Source of the DNA: Virgisporangium ochraceum
Lineage (GTDB): Bacteria > Actinomycetota > Actinomycetes > Mycobacteriales > Micromonosporaceae
Length of the DNA stretch: 40,894 nucleotides
Assembly (NCBI RefSeq): GCF_016863655.1
Contig: NZ_BOPH01000156.1
Span: 1 to 40,894 of the forward strand
Reading direction: 5' to 3'
Under the pieces are notes generated by a model. The model was not told the DNA's origin, ran no database searches, and worked only from the letters and a program-made list of their open reading frames with translations. This document shows, in pieces, positions 22,985 through 31,188 of this stretch. Numbering within the stretch: position 1 is the stretch's first letter; every line of letters begins with the position of its first letter. The position numbers and the translations under genes are program-made.

Positions 22985-23578
22985 TCACGCACCTTCCAAG
23001 CGGGTGCCCGACAGGCCGCCGGCCGGCTCCCGGCGCTGCCGCACCTGGGGATGGTCGGCCAGGCGGCGCAGGCCGCGCATCGCCGCGATCCGAACAGCGC
23101 CCGGGCGCTTGCCCAGCACCGCGGCGGTCGCGGCCACGTCGAGGCCGGCCACCGCGCGGAGCATCACCGCCTCGGCCTGGTCGCGGGGCAACGACGAGAT
23201 GACGTCGAGCGCCCACTCGGTCCCGGAACGCTCGACGACCTCGTGCACGACGTCCCGCACGGGCTGCCCCGCGATCGGCTCGACCTGCTCGCGGACCTCC
23301 TCACGGCGGCGCCAGGCCCGACGGCCCTCGTCGATGCCGCGGTGGCGCGCGATGCGGAACAGCCACACGCGGAACGCCGTCGCGTCGCCGGTGAACGTCG
23401 ACAGGTCGCGGGCCGCCTGCAGCCACGTCTCGGACGCGACGTCCTCGGCGGCGTCGCCGCACACCACGCGCAGGTAGCGCAGGACCGCCGGTTGGAGCGC
23501 CCGCCAGATGACCGCGAACGCGGCCTCGTCACCGCCGACCGCGGCCCGTAACGCGCTGGTGAGGTCGTCGTCACTCAT
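22985..23578 (-). CDS. ECF-family RNA polymerase sigma factor
   Basis: 197 residues. Region 2 is visible as AAFAVIWRALQPAVLRYLRVV with CGDAAEDVASETWLQAARDL and FRVWLFRIARHRGIDEGRR, which binds core polymerase and the -10 element; region 4 is SSLPRDQAEAVMLRAVAGLDVAATAAVLGKRPGAVRIAAMRGLRRL, which reads the -35 element. ATG 23578 (MSDDDLTS) has GGTGGAG upstream. A -10 box TAAGGT (complement of 23610-23615) suggests a short leader. The downstream membrane protein is its likely anti-sigma factor, and the divergent STAS protein may be related in function. Target promoters cannot be read from here. Confidence 0.92.
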   Translation of the reverse strand: MSDDDLTSALRAAVGGDEAAFAVIWRALQPAVLRYLRVVCGDAAEDVASETWLQAARDLSTFTGDATAFRVWLFRIARHRGIDEGRRAWRRREEVREQVEPIAGQPVRDVVHEVVERSGTEWALDVISSLPRDQAEAVMLRAVAGLDVAATAAVLGKRPGAVRIAAMRGLRRLADHPQVRQRREPAGGLSGTRLEGA

Positions 23579-23696
23579 CGGTATGCAGCTCCACCCACAT
23601 GGCCCGCACACCTTAGCGAGGGGACGGGTGAGTAACGCGGAGAACCCGCGATCCGCTCTTTCGGTGACCACGCATCCAGACGCGAAGGGACCACGG

Positions 23697-24038
23697 GTGA
23701 CCGTGATTGTGGACATTACGACGAACCGGGTAGGTAGAACCGCGGTGGTGACGCCGCACGGCGACATCGACCTCGTGACGTCCCCGGAGTTCCACACGGC
23801 CGTCCACGCGGCCATCGACGAGGGCGCGACCGCGCTCGTCATCGACCTCTCCGACGCCGGGTTCCTCGACTCCACGGCGCTCGGTGTGCTGGTCTCGGCG
23901 CACCGGCGGCTCAAGGACCGGCTGGCCATCGCGGCCGCCCGTCCGGTGGTGCAGCGCCTCTTCGAGGTCACCCAGTTCACCACCGTGCTGCGGATCTACC
24001 CGACCGTCGACGGGGCGCTGGACGACCTCAGGCCCTAG
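23697..24038 (+). CDS. STAS-domain anti-sigma factor antagonist
   Basis: 113 residues, the size of SpoIIAA/RsbV-type proteins. The STAS signature is complete: VVTPHGDIDLVTSPEFHTAV, then VIDLSDAGFLDSTALGVLVSAHRRL with S59 (DSTALG) as the probable phosphorylation site. Dephosphorylated, such a protein binds an RsbW-like kinase and frees a sigma factor. No kinase/anti-sigma gene of that type is adjacent, so its partner is elsewhere. GAAGGGA at 23684-23690 supports GTG 23697. It is divergent from the ECF sigma gene and ends one base from the stop of the converging MMPL exporter. Confidence 0.9.
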   Translation: MTVIVDITTNRVGRTAVVTPHGDIDLVTSPEFHTAVHAAIDEGATALVIDLSDAGFLDSTALGVLVSAHRRLKDRLAIAAARPVVQRLFEVTQFTTVLRIYPTVDGALDDLRP

Positions 24039-24039
24039 C

Positions 24040-26469
24040 TCAACCGACCGTGGACGCCTGGCGCGGCTGCTCCCCCACGCGCGGGGTGACCGGGTGGCTG
24101 CGCTCCAGCGCCGCGCCCTCCACGTCGACGTTCGGCAGGACGCGGTCGAGCCAGCCCGGCAGCCACCACGCCGACCGGCCGAGCAGGTGCATCACGGCCG
24201 GGATCAGCAGCATGCGTACCAGGAAGGCGTCGGCGAGCACGCCGAACGCGAGCCCGAAGCCGAGCGAACGGATCATCGCCGTGTGGCTGAAGATGAAGCC
24301 GCCGAACACCGAGATCATGATGATCGCGGCAGCCGTCACCACGGCCCGGCCGGCGTGCAGGCCCTGCCGCACGGCGAGGCGGGCCGGGGCGCCGTGCGCG
24401 TACGCCTCGCGCATGCCCGACACCAGGAACAGCTGGTAGTCCATGGCCAGGCCGAACAGGATGCCGATGAGGATCGTCGGCAGGAAGCTGAGGATCGGTC
24501 CCGGATCGTGGATGCCGAAGACGGCGCCGAGCCAGCCCCACTGGAAGATCGCCGTGATCGCGCCGAACGTGGCGAACAGCGACAGCACGAAGCCGAGCGT
24601 CGCGGTCAGCGGCACCAGCACCGAGCGGAACACGAAGATCAGGATCACCAGCGACAGGCCCAGCACCACGCTGAGGTAGATCGGCAGGGCGTCCGACAGC
24701 TGCTCGGAGATGTCGATGTTGCCGCTCGCGCTGCCGGCCACGCCCAGCGTGACGCCACCGTCGAGCGGTGACAGGCCGCGCAGGTCGCGCACGAGCCGCT
24801 CGGTCGACTCGCTGTTCGGCCCCTGCGCCGGCACCACCTGGAAGGCCAGCAGCAGGTTGTCGCTCGACTGGCCGATCGGCGCGACGGCGGTGACGTCGCC
24901 CTGCGCCGCCAGCCGCTCGCCGACCCGCACCTGCGCGGCGAGCAGGTCGTCGCCGGTCACCGGGTCGGGAAGCTCGGCGACGACGAGCAGCGGACCGTTG
25001 ACGCCCTCCCCGAACCGCTCCTCGATGAGCGTGTAGGCCCGGTACTGGGTGGAGTCCTGCGCCTCCGAGGAGCCGTCGGGCAGGCCGAGGCGCATCGACA
25101 GCGCCGGCAACGCGATCAGCACCAGCGCGGCGAGGCCGGCGACCGCGGTCAGCACCGCCCGGTTGCGGGTCATCGGCTCGGTCGGCGCGTCGCCGGCACG
25201 GTGCCGGGCGATGTCGCCGCGCGCCTTGCGGCTCAGCACACGCAGTCCCAGCAGCGACAGCAGCGCCGGGGTCAGCGTGACCGCGATGACCACCGCGACC
25301 GCGACGCAGATCGCGCCCACGGTGCCCATCAGCCCCAGGAACCCGATGCCGGTGACGTTCAGCGCGAGCAGCGCGACCAGCACGGTCGCGCCGGCGAACA
25401 CCACCGCGTTGCCCGACGTGCCGTTGGCGAGCCCGATCGACTCGTGCACGTCGGCGCCGTGCAGCAACTGTCTCCGGTGGCGGTTGAGGATGAAGAGGCT
25501 GTAGTCGATGCCGACCGCGAGGCCGAGCATGACGCCGAGCACCGGCGTGATCGAGAGCATGTCCACGACGCCCGACAGCGACAGCGACAACGTGACACCG
25601 ACGCCCACCCCGACGAGCGCGCCGACCAGCGGCAGCGCCGACGCGATGAGCGACCGCAGCATGACCAGGAGGGTGATCGCGGCGACGATGAGACCGGCGA
25701 CCTCGCCGACACCGAGGACCTCGGGAACGGCCTGGGTGATCTCGTTGGAGAAGTCGGCCCCGACACCGGCCGGCACGCCGGCGGAGACGTGGTCGACCAC
25801 CGCCTCCTTGGTCTCCGGCGTGACGTCGAGCTGCTCCTCCTCGAACACGATCGCCGCGACCGCCGCGGTGTTGTCCTCCGACACCAGCCGGATCTCCGCC
25901 GACATGGCGAGCAGCCGCTGCGACAGGTCCAGCTTCGTCGCCTGCGCGTCGAGCTCGGCGCGCTTGCGGGTCAGCTCCTGCTGCTGCGCGTCGAGCTGGG
26001 CCACCGGCGCGCCGGGCTGGGCCTTCGCGGCGTCGAGCTGCTGCTGGGCCCGGTCGAGCTGCTGGCGCCCGGCGTCGAGCTGACGCTGCCCGGCGGTGAG
26101 CTGGCCGGCCTGCTCGGTCACCTGCCGCTGGGTGGCGAACGGGTCGGTGGCGGCGGCGACCCCGTCGAGGTCGGCGGTGCTCCTCAGCAGCTCCCCGATG
26201 GCCGCCTTCTGCTCGTCGGTGAACGGCGACCCGTCGCTCGTGTGGAACACGACCGTCCCGTTGCCGCCGCTGGCACTGGGGAACCGGGCGGCGAGCTGGT
26301 CGGTGACCTCCGCCGTCCTGGTCCCCGGAATGGTGACCTGCGACGACAGCGCACCGCCGAACGCGAGATAGCCCCCGACGGACAGCCCCAGGACCACGGC
26401 CCAGGTGGCCACGACGGCCCAGGCGCGCCGGGCGCAGAGACGTCCGACCCGATACAACAGTTCAGCCAC
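24040..26469 (-). CDS. MMPL/RND family transporter
   Basis: 809 residues with two repeated halves of six membrane helices. The first extracellular loop (about residues 100-180) contains a Gln/Leu-rich coiled coil (GQRQLDAGRQQLDRAQQQLD). The proton-relay Asp-Tyr pairs are intact in both halves: GIDYSLFILNRHRR and AMDYQLFLVSGMRE. Members export lipids, pigments or drugs by proton motive force. GTG 26469 overlaps the end of the TetR gene by eight bases, so the two form an operon and the exporter is probably induced when TetR releases its operator at 27107-27125. The cargo is not predictable; drug or lipid export are the usual options. Confidence 0.92.
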   Translation of the reverse strand: MAELLYRVGRLCARRAWAVVATWAVVLGLSVGGYLAFGGALSSQVTIPGTRTAEVTDQLAARFPSASGGNGTVVFHTSDGSPFTDEQKAAIGELLRSTADLDGVAAATDPFATQRQVTEQAGQLTAGQRQLDAGRQQLDRAQQQLDAAKAQPGAPVAQLDAQQQELTRKRAELDAQATKLDLSQRLLAMSAEIRLVSEDNTAAVAAIVFEEEQLDVTPETKEAVVDHVSAGVPAGVGADFSNEITQAVPEVLGVGEVAGLIVAAITLLVMLRSLIASALPLVGALVGVGVGVTLSLSLSGVVDMLSITPVLGVMLGLAVGIDYSLFILNRHRRQLLHGADVHESIGLANGTSGNAVVFAGATVLVALLALNVTGIGFLGLMGTVGAICVAVAVVIAVTLTPALLSLLGLRVLSRKARGDIARHRAGDAPTEPMTRNRAVLTAVAGLAALVLIALPALSMRLGLPDGSSEAQDSTQYRAYTLIEERFGEGVNGPLLVVAELPDPVTGDDLLAAQVRVGERLAAQGDVTAVAPIGQSSDNLLLAFQVVPAQGPNSESTERLVRDLRGLSPLDGGVTLGVAGSASGNIDISEQLSDALPIYLSVVLGLSLVILIFVFRSVLVPLTATLGFVLSLFATFGAITAIFQWGWLGAVFGIHDPGPILSFLPTILIGILFGLAMDYQLFLVSGMREAYAHGAPARLAVRQGLHAGRAVVTAAAIIMISVFGGFIFSHTAMIRSLGFGLAFGVLADAFLVRMLLIPAVMHLLGRSAWWLPGWLDRVLPNVDVEGAALERSHPVTPRVGEQPRQASTVG

Positions 26470-27085
26470 GGCAGTAACCCTTACGGATGGTTTCGATGAG
26501 GCGGTCGAGCAGTTCGTGCCACCGCGCCCGCGCGTCGTCGTCGGTGGCGGCGCCGGTCGCGGCGATCCAGTGCTGCGCGATCACCTCGGCGCCGTGCATG
26601 AGCGAGCTGACCAGGATCTCGGCCTCCAACGCGTCGAGCTCGGCGTTGCGCTCGGCCAGCTCGCGGGCCAGGTCGGCGGTGGTGCGCGCGAACGTCGCCT
26701 GGAAGATCTGCCGGGGACGGGGGTCGGCCACGTCGAAGCCGCCGAGGGCCCGCCACAGGAACGCGATGGTGCCGGGCACGTCGGTGGCGCGCAGCGCGGC
26801 GGTGACCGCCTCGAACATCTGCGCGCGGTCGCCCAGCCCGATGGCGACCTCCGCCCGGAAGTTGTCGATCACCACGGCGAGGACCTCGGTGCAGACGGTC
26901 GTGACGACGTCGTCGATCGAGGCGAAGTGGTTGAAGATCGACCGCCGCGACAGGTCGGCCCGCTCGGCGAGCTGGTCGACGCTGAACCGGGCCGACTCGC
27001 CTTCGGAGATCAGCGCCTTGGCCGCGTCGAGGATCGCCCGGCGGTGACGCGCCTTCAGCGCCGCCCGGCGGTCCTGGGTGATCAC
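26462..27085 (-). CDS. TetR family transcriptional regulator
   Basis: 207 residues. The DNA-binding part reads RRAILDAAKALISEGESARF, SVDQLAERADLSRRSIFNHF, then ASIDDVVTTVCTEVL, a standard TetR HTH. The remaining helices form the ligand domain (about 60-200) with no recognisable ligand motif. GTG 27085 starts the protein VITQDRRAALKARH; a TTG two codons upstream is possible. TAGTGT and TGTAAT lie just upstream and could be the -10 box of a nearly leaderless transcript. The downstream MMPL gene overlaps it, which makes the pair a typical repressor-exporter module under autoregulation. Confidence 0.9.
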   Translation of the reverse strand: MITQDRRAALKARHRRAILDAAKALISEGESARFSVDQLAERADLSRRSIFNHFASIDDVVTTVCTEVLAVVIDNFRAEVAIGLGDRAQMFEAVTAALRATDVPGTIAFLWRALGGFDVADPRPRQIFQATFARTTADLARELAERNAELDALEAEILVSSLMHGAEVIAQHWIAATGAATDDDARARWHELLDRLIETIRKGYCRG

Positions 27086-27100
27086 GGTCAATTACACTAC

Positions 27101-27125
27101 GTGCATCGTTGCACTGGGTGCAACG
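27101..27125. promoter_or_regulatory. TetR operator: CGTTGCAC-TGG-GTGCAACG with overlapping dyad
   Basis: Perfect 8-base arms at 27107-27114 and 27118-27125 with a three-base centre, plus a second overlapping dyad GTGCA tcgt TGCAC (27101-27114). They lie 16-40 bases upstream of the tetR-type start and directly before the GGDEF-EAL gene, so both directions might be affected. Confidence 0.65.
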
Positions 27126-27170
27126 TGAGCCGCCCCTCAGCGCCGACGGCTGCCTGCCGATGGGGAGGGC

Positions 27171-29423
27171 GTGATCTCAGAGAACCGGGCGGCGACGCTG
27201 ACGGTTGCCGGCTGCGGCGCCCTGGTGGCGGTGTTTCTCGTGTTCTCCCTGGGCGACGTCGGCGGCGAGCGGACCGTCCGCGCCGTCACCAACCTGGTGC
27301 ACATCCTGATCGCGTTGTCGTACACGGTTCTCGGCCTGCGGGTCGTGGTCACCGACCGGCGGTCGCCGCGCGCCCGCCGCGCGTGGACGCTGATCAGCGC
27401 GGCGTTCGCGTGCCGCCTGGTCGCCCAGGTGTCGTGGTTCGCCGAGGACGTGGTGATCGGCAACCCGCCGTACCCGTCGGTCGCCGACTACCTGTTCCTG
27501 GCGTTCGTGCCGGTGATGTTCGCCGGGCTCCTGCTGCTGCCCACCGGTCGCCGCTCCCGGGCCGACCGGATCAAGCTGACGCTGGACTCGCTGATCGTCT
27601 GCGCCGCCACGATGATGCTCTTCTGGTACCTGTGGCTGGGGCCGATCTTCGTCGGCCTCGACGTCTCGGTCGTGCAGGTCGCGTACGCCGCCGCCCTGCC
27701 CATGGCCGACCTGCTGCTCGTGCTCGCGCTGGCGATGCTGCTGCTGCGCCGCTCGACCGCCACCGACCCCGCGGTGCGGCTGCTCGCCGGCGCCGTGGCC
27801 ATGTTCGTCGTGGCCGACACCCTGTACGGCTACCTGCAGCTCCACGAGATCTACGCGGCCGGCGAGTGGCCCGACCTGTTCTGGATGATCGGCGGGTTCC
27901 TGCTGGTCCTCGCCGCGAACCGCGGCCGCCGCCACGACGTGGACACCCCGCGGACGTGGGGCCGCCGCGGCATCAACTGGCTGCCGTACAGCGCCATCGC
28001 GCTCGCCTACGGGCTGCTCGGCTACCTCGCCCGCGACCAGGGCATCTACCCCCTCGGCGGCATGATCATCGGGGCGATCCTGCTCACCACGCTGGTCGTC
28101 GTGCGGCAGATGCTCGTGCTGCGCGAGAACGTCGAGATGGCCGTCACCGACCCGCTCACCGGCCTGGCCAACCGCACGCTGATCGGTCACCGCCTGGCGG
28201 AGATCGCCGCCGCGCCGGTGCGCGAGGACCGCTGCGCCGCGGTCATGGTGATCGACCTCGACCGGTTCAAGCCCATCAACGACGCCTACGGGCACGAGGC
28301 CGGCGACGCCGTGCTCGAGGCCGTCGCGGGTGCCCTGCGCTCGGTGATCCGCGCCGGCGACACGGCCGGGCGCCTCGGCGGCGACGAGTTCGCGGTGATC
28401 CTGCCCGACCTGCCCGGCCGCGACATCGCCGAGCGGATCGCCGGCCGGCTGGTCGAGGCGCTGCGCACGCCGGTCGTCCACGGGGACCTCGTGCTCGCCG
28501 TCGAGGCGAGTGTCGGCGTCGCGGTCCGCGACGCGGGGAACGTCGTGGACGCCGAGCGGCTGCTCCACCAGGCGGACCTCGCCATGTACGTGGCGAAGCG
28601 GGCCGGCCGGCGCCGCTACGAGTTCTTCACCGAGGCGTTCGACACCGACGCCCGCGACGCCGAGCTGCGCCGGGCGGTCGACAACGACGAACTGCTGCTG
28701 CACTACCAGCCGATCGTGGCCCTCGACAGCGGCGACATCGTCGCCGTCGAGGCCCTGGTGCGGTGGAACCACCCGGAGCGTGGCCTGCTCATGCCCGGCG
28801 CGTTCGTCGAGCTCGCCGAGGAGACCGGCGCGGTGGTGCCGATGGGCGAGTGGGTGCTGCGCGAGGCCTGCCGCGAGGCGGCCGTGTGGCGCACCACCAT
28901 TCCGGGCACCGACGAGCTGCGGGTCAACGTCAACCTGTCCCCGCAGCAGGTCATGCAGGCCGACCTGGTCGACGTCGTCGACCGCATCCTCGTGGAGACC
29001 GGGTTCCCCGCCGCCCGGCTCGTCCTGGAGATCACCGAGGGGGTGGCGCTGGAGCCCGACGAGGGCGTCGTCACCCGGCTCCAGGCGCTGCGCGAGCGCG
29101 GCATCAACATCTCGGTCGACGACTTCGGCACCGGCTACTCGGCGCTGAGCTACCTGCGCCGCCTACCGGTCGGCGCCCTGAAGATCGACCGTTCCTTCAT
29201 CACCGACATCGTCGACGACCCCGAGGCCCGCCAGGTCGCGGAGGCGGTGGTGCGGCTGGGTACCGCGTTCCGCATGTACGTGGTCGCCGAGGGCATCGAG
29301 ACCGCCGAGCAGGCCCGCATGCTGGCCGACATGGGCTGCGTCTTCGGGCAGGGCTACTACTTCCACCGTCCCCTCGAACCGGGCGCGGTGGCCGGGGTGC
29401 TCGCTCCCGTGGTGCTCAGCTGA
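27171..29423 (+). CDS. Membrane GGDEF-EAL cyclic-di-GMP protein
   Basis: 750 residues. About nine membrane helices fill residues 10-315. The GGDEF domain is intact (GRLGGDEFAVI, 403-407) and has an inhibitory I site, RAGD at 394-397, five residues before it. The EAL domain keeps its catalytic set: E527 (VEALVRW), N588 (VNVNLSP), E620 (LEITEG), D650-D651 (SVDDFGTGYS), K671, E707 (VAEGIET) and Q727 (GQGYY). It could thus both make and break c-di-GMP, the balance set by an unknown membrane signal. GTG 27171 has GGGGAGGG just before it. It is divergent from the TetR-exporter operon and overlaps the acdS stop by eight bases. Confidence 0.93.
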   Translation: MISENRAATLTVAGCGALVAVFLVFSLGDVGGERTVRAVTNLVHILIALSYTVLGLRVVVTDRRSPRARRAWTLISAAFACRLVAQVSWFAEDVVIGNPPYPSVADYLFLAFVPVMFAGLLLLPTGRRSRADRIKLTLDSLIVCAATMMLFWYLWLGPIFVGLDVSVVQVAYAAALPMADLLLVLALAMLLLRRSTATDPAVRLLAGAVAMFVVADTLYGYLQLHEIYAAGEWPDLFWMIGGFLLVLAANRGRRHDVDTPRTWGRRGINWLPYSAIALAYGLLGYLARDQGIYPLGGMIIGAILLTTLVVVRQMLVLRENVEMAVTDPLTGLANRTLIGHRLAEIAAAPVREDRCAAVMVIDLDRFKPINDAYGHEAGDAVLEAVAGALRSVIRAGDTAGRLGGDEFAVILPDLPGRDIAERIAGRLVEALRTPVVHGDLVLAVEASVGVAVRDAGNVVDAERLLHQADLAMYVAKRAGRRRYEFFTEAFDTDARDAELRRAVDNDELLLHYQPIVALDSGDIVAVEALVRWNHPERGLLMPGAFVELAEETGAVVPMGEWVLREACREAAVWRTTIPGTDELRVNVNLSPQQVMQADLVDVVDRILVETGFPAARLVLEITEGVALEPDEGVVTRLQALRERGINISVDDFGTGYSALSYLRRLPVGALKIDRSFITDIVDDPEARQVAEAVVRLGTAFRMYVVAEGIETAEQARMLADMGCVFGQGYYFHRPLEPGAVAGVLAPVVLS

Positions 29424-30426
29424 AGAGGCCCGAGTACGCGTTCAACGCCGGCTGCCCGCCGAGGTGGGCGTAGAGAACCGTTGACCCCGCGGGGATGTCG
29501 CCGTCGCGTACCAGGTCGACCAGGCCGGCCATCGACTTCCCCTCGTACACCGGGTCGATGATCATCCCCTCGAGCTCGCCCGAGAGGCGGATCGCGTCGA
29601 TCGTCGACCGCACGGGGATGCCGTACAGGTCGCCGGCCCAGCCCTCCAGCACGGTGATCTCGTCGGCGCGCAGGTCGCGCCCGAGGCCGATCAGCTCCGC
29701 CGTGTGCCGGGCGATCCGTTCGACCTGCGCGCGGGTCTTCTCCAGCGTGGCCGACGCGTCGATGCCGATCACCCGCCGGGGCCGGTCCTGCAGCGCGAAA
29801 CCGGCGATCATGCCGGCGTGTGTCGAGCCGGTGACCGTGCACACGATGACCGTGTCGAAGAAGACGCCGAGCTCGGCCTCCTGCCGCTCGACCTCGCGCG
29901 CCCAGTTGGCGAACCCGAGCCCGCCGAGCCGGTGCTCCGACGCGCCGGCCGGGATGCCGTACGGGGTCCCGCCCGACGCGCGCACGTCCTCCAGCGCGCG
30001 CTCCCACGAGTCGCGGATGCCGATGTCGAACCCGGCCGGGTCGAGCTGCACGTGCGCGCCCATGATGCGCGAGAGCAGGATGTTGCCGACCTTGTCGTTG
30101 ACCGCGTCGGGCCAGTCGACCCATTTCTCCTGCACCAGCCGCGCCTTCAGGCCGAGCTTCGCGGCGACCGCCGCCACCTGCCGCGTGTGGTTGGACTGGT
30201 ACCCGCCGATCGACACGAGCGTGTCGGCGCCGCTGGCCAGCGCGTCGGGCACGATGTACTCGAGTTTACGGGTCTTGTTGCCGCCGTACGCGAGGCCGGA
30301 GTTGCAGTCCTCCCGCTTGGCCCAGATCTGCACCCCGCCGCCGAGGTGTTCGGTCAGGCGGTCGAGCCGGTGCACCGGGCTGGGTCCGAACAGCAACGGG
30401 TACCGGTCGAAGTCGTCGAGCGACAT
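29416..30426 (-). CDS. acdS: 1-aminocyclopropane-1-carboxylate deaminase
   Basis: 336 residues, the usual length. This PLP enzyme splits ACC, the ethylene precursor of plants, into ammonia and 2-oxobutyrate. Numbering matches the characterised pseudomonad enzymes: PLP lysine K51 (YGGNKTRKLEY), S78 (SIGGYQSNH), Y268, Y294, and the two residues that separate true ACC deaminase from D-cysteine desulfhydrase, E295 (VYEGKSM) and L322 (YAHLGG). The end PALNAYSGLFS is also typical. ATG 30426 shares one base with the GntR stop (TGATG), so they are co-translated. Its presence suggests contact with plants or degradation of ACC as a nitrogen source. Confidence 0.93.
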   Translation of the reverse strand: MSLDDFDRYPLLFGPSPVHRLDRLTEHLGGGVQIWAKREDCNSGLAYGGNKTRKLEYIVPDALASGADTLVSIGGYQSNHTRQVAAVAAKLGLKARLVQEKWVDWPDAVNDKVGNILLSRIMGAHVQLDPAGFDIGIRDSWERALEDVRASGGTPYGIPAGASEHRLGGLGFANWAREVERQEAELGVFFDTVIVCTVTGSTHAGMIAGFALQDRPRRVIGIDASATLEKTRAQVERIARHTAELIGLGRDLRADEITVLEGWAGDLYGIPVRSTIDAIRLSGELEGMIIDPVYEGKSMAGLVDLVRDGDIPAGSTVLYAHLGGQPALNAYSGLFS

Positions 30427-31076
30427 CAGGACTCCTCTGGTTTCAGGGTCAGCCAGTTGGCGCGAACGGCGGCGGCCGTGCCGTCGACGTCCCGCCTCCG
30501 CGCGAGGTCGACGATGCGCCGGTGCTGCTCGACCGACCCGCGCCCGGTCAGCGACGCGAAGCGCGCGCGTTCCATGCGGCGCAGCAGCGGCGTGACGTCG
30601 TCGAGGATCGCGGCCACCAGGCGGTTCGCCGCGAGGTCGACGAACACCCGGTGGAACGCGTCGTCGGCGGCGATGGCGGCGTCGACGTCCGTCGTGGCCA
30701 GGGCCGTCGCGAACGCGGCGTTCGCGGTTTCCATGGCCCCCAGATGTGACCCGCTGAGCAGCGGAACCGCGTCGCGGGCGGCCAGCTCGTGCATGCTGGC
30801 GGCGACCGCCTGGGCCTCCGCGGCCGCGCGCACGTCGAGCGGCGCGACGACGGTGCTGTTCCCCGGCCGGATCCGCACCAGGCCGGTCTTCTCCAGCTGG
30901 GTCAGCGCCTCGCGGATCGGCGTCCGGCTGACCCCGAGCCAGGCGCACAGGTCGGCGTCGACGAGCCGCTCGCCGGGCTCCAACGTGCCGTCGACGATCG
31001 CGGCGCGCAGCGAGTCGAACACCCGCTCCCGCAGCAGCGCGCGGGACGGTGGCGCGCTCTGACGCGGGACCGGCAT
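30426..31076 (-). CDS. GntR family regulator, FCD subfamily
   Basis: 216 residues. The winged HTH is at the N-terminus (RVFDSLRAAIVDGTLEPGERL, DADLCAWLGVSRTPIREALT, LEKTGLVRIRPGNSTVVAPL) and the FCD ligand domain follows, with AADDAFHRVFVDLAANRLV and SVEQHRRIVDLARRRD supplying the metal/ligand-binding Asp and His residues. It heads the acdS operon and is presumably the local control for ACC breakdown; the ligand could be ACC or a product, which is inference. The dyad CATAC-A-GTATG lies five bases upstream of its ATG and overlaps the -10 box, so autorepression is likely. Confidence 0.9.
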   Translation of the reverse strand: MPVPRQSAPPSRALLRERVFDSLRAAIVDGTLEPGERLVDADLCAWLGVSRTPIREALTQLEKTGLVRIRPGNSTVVAPLDVRAAAEAQAVAASMHELAARDAVPLLSGSHLGAMETANAAFATALATTDVDAAIAADDAFHRVFVDLAANRLVAAILDDVTPLLRRMERARFASLTGRGSVEQHRRIVDLARRRDVDGTAAAVRANWLTLKPEES

Positions 31077-31080
31077 GCGA

Positions 31081-31091
31081 CATACAGTATG
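31081..31091. promoter_or_regulatory. GntR-type operator CATAC-A-GTATG over the -10 box
   Basis: A perfect 5+1+5 dyad, typical in form for FCD-type GntR sites. On the minus strand it contains TACTGT, a -10 box seven bases before ATG 31076, so a bound repressor would cover the promoter of the GntR-acdS operon. Confidence 0.65.
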
Positions 31092-31188
31092 CGAAATATC
31101 GCGAGGCGCAAGCCGCCCGGTGAGGCCGGCGGGCGCTTTGTCCCCCGGTGTTAGCGTGCAGCCGGTACGCCCACGCGGGGAGGCGGCG

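Noticed and set aside
23624..23639. Sixteen bases identical to a universal 16S rRNA stretch (ACGGGTGAGTAACGCG)
   Set aside because: The flanking bases do not continue as 16S rRNA and the gap is only 118 bases between divergent genes, so this is most likely coincidence.
1222..27125. Similarity of the LacI operator half-site (GTTGCAACG) to the TetR operator arms (CGTTGCAC)
   Set aside because: Both contain TTGCA, a frequent element of dyads, but the dyad centres and spacing differ and the regulators belong to different families.
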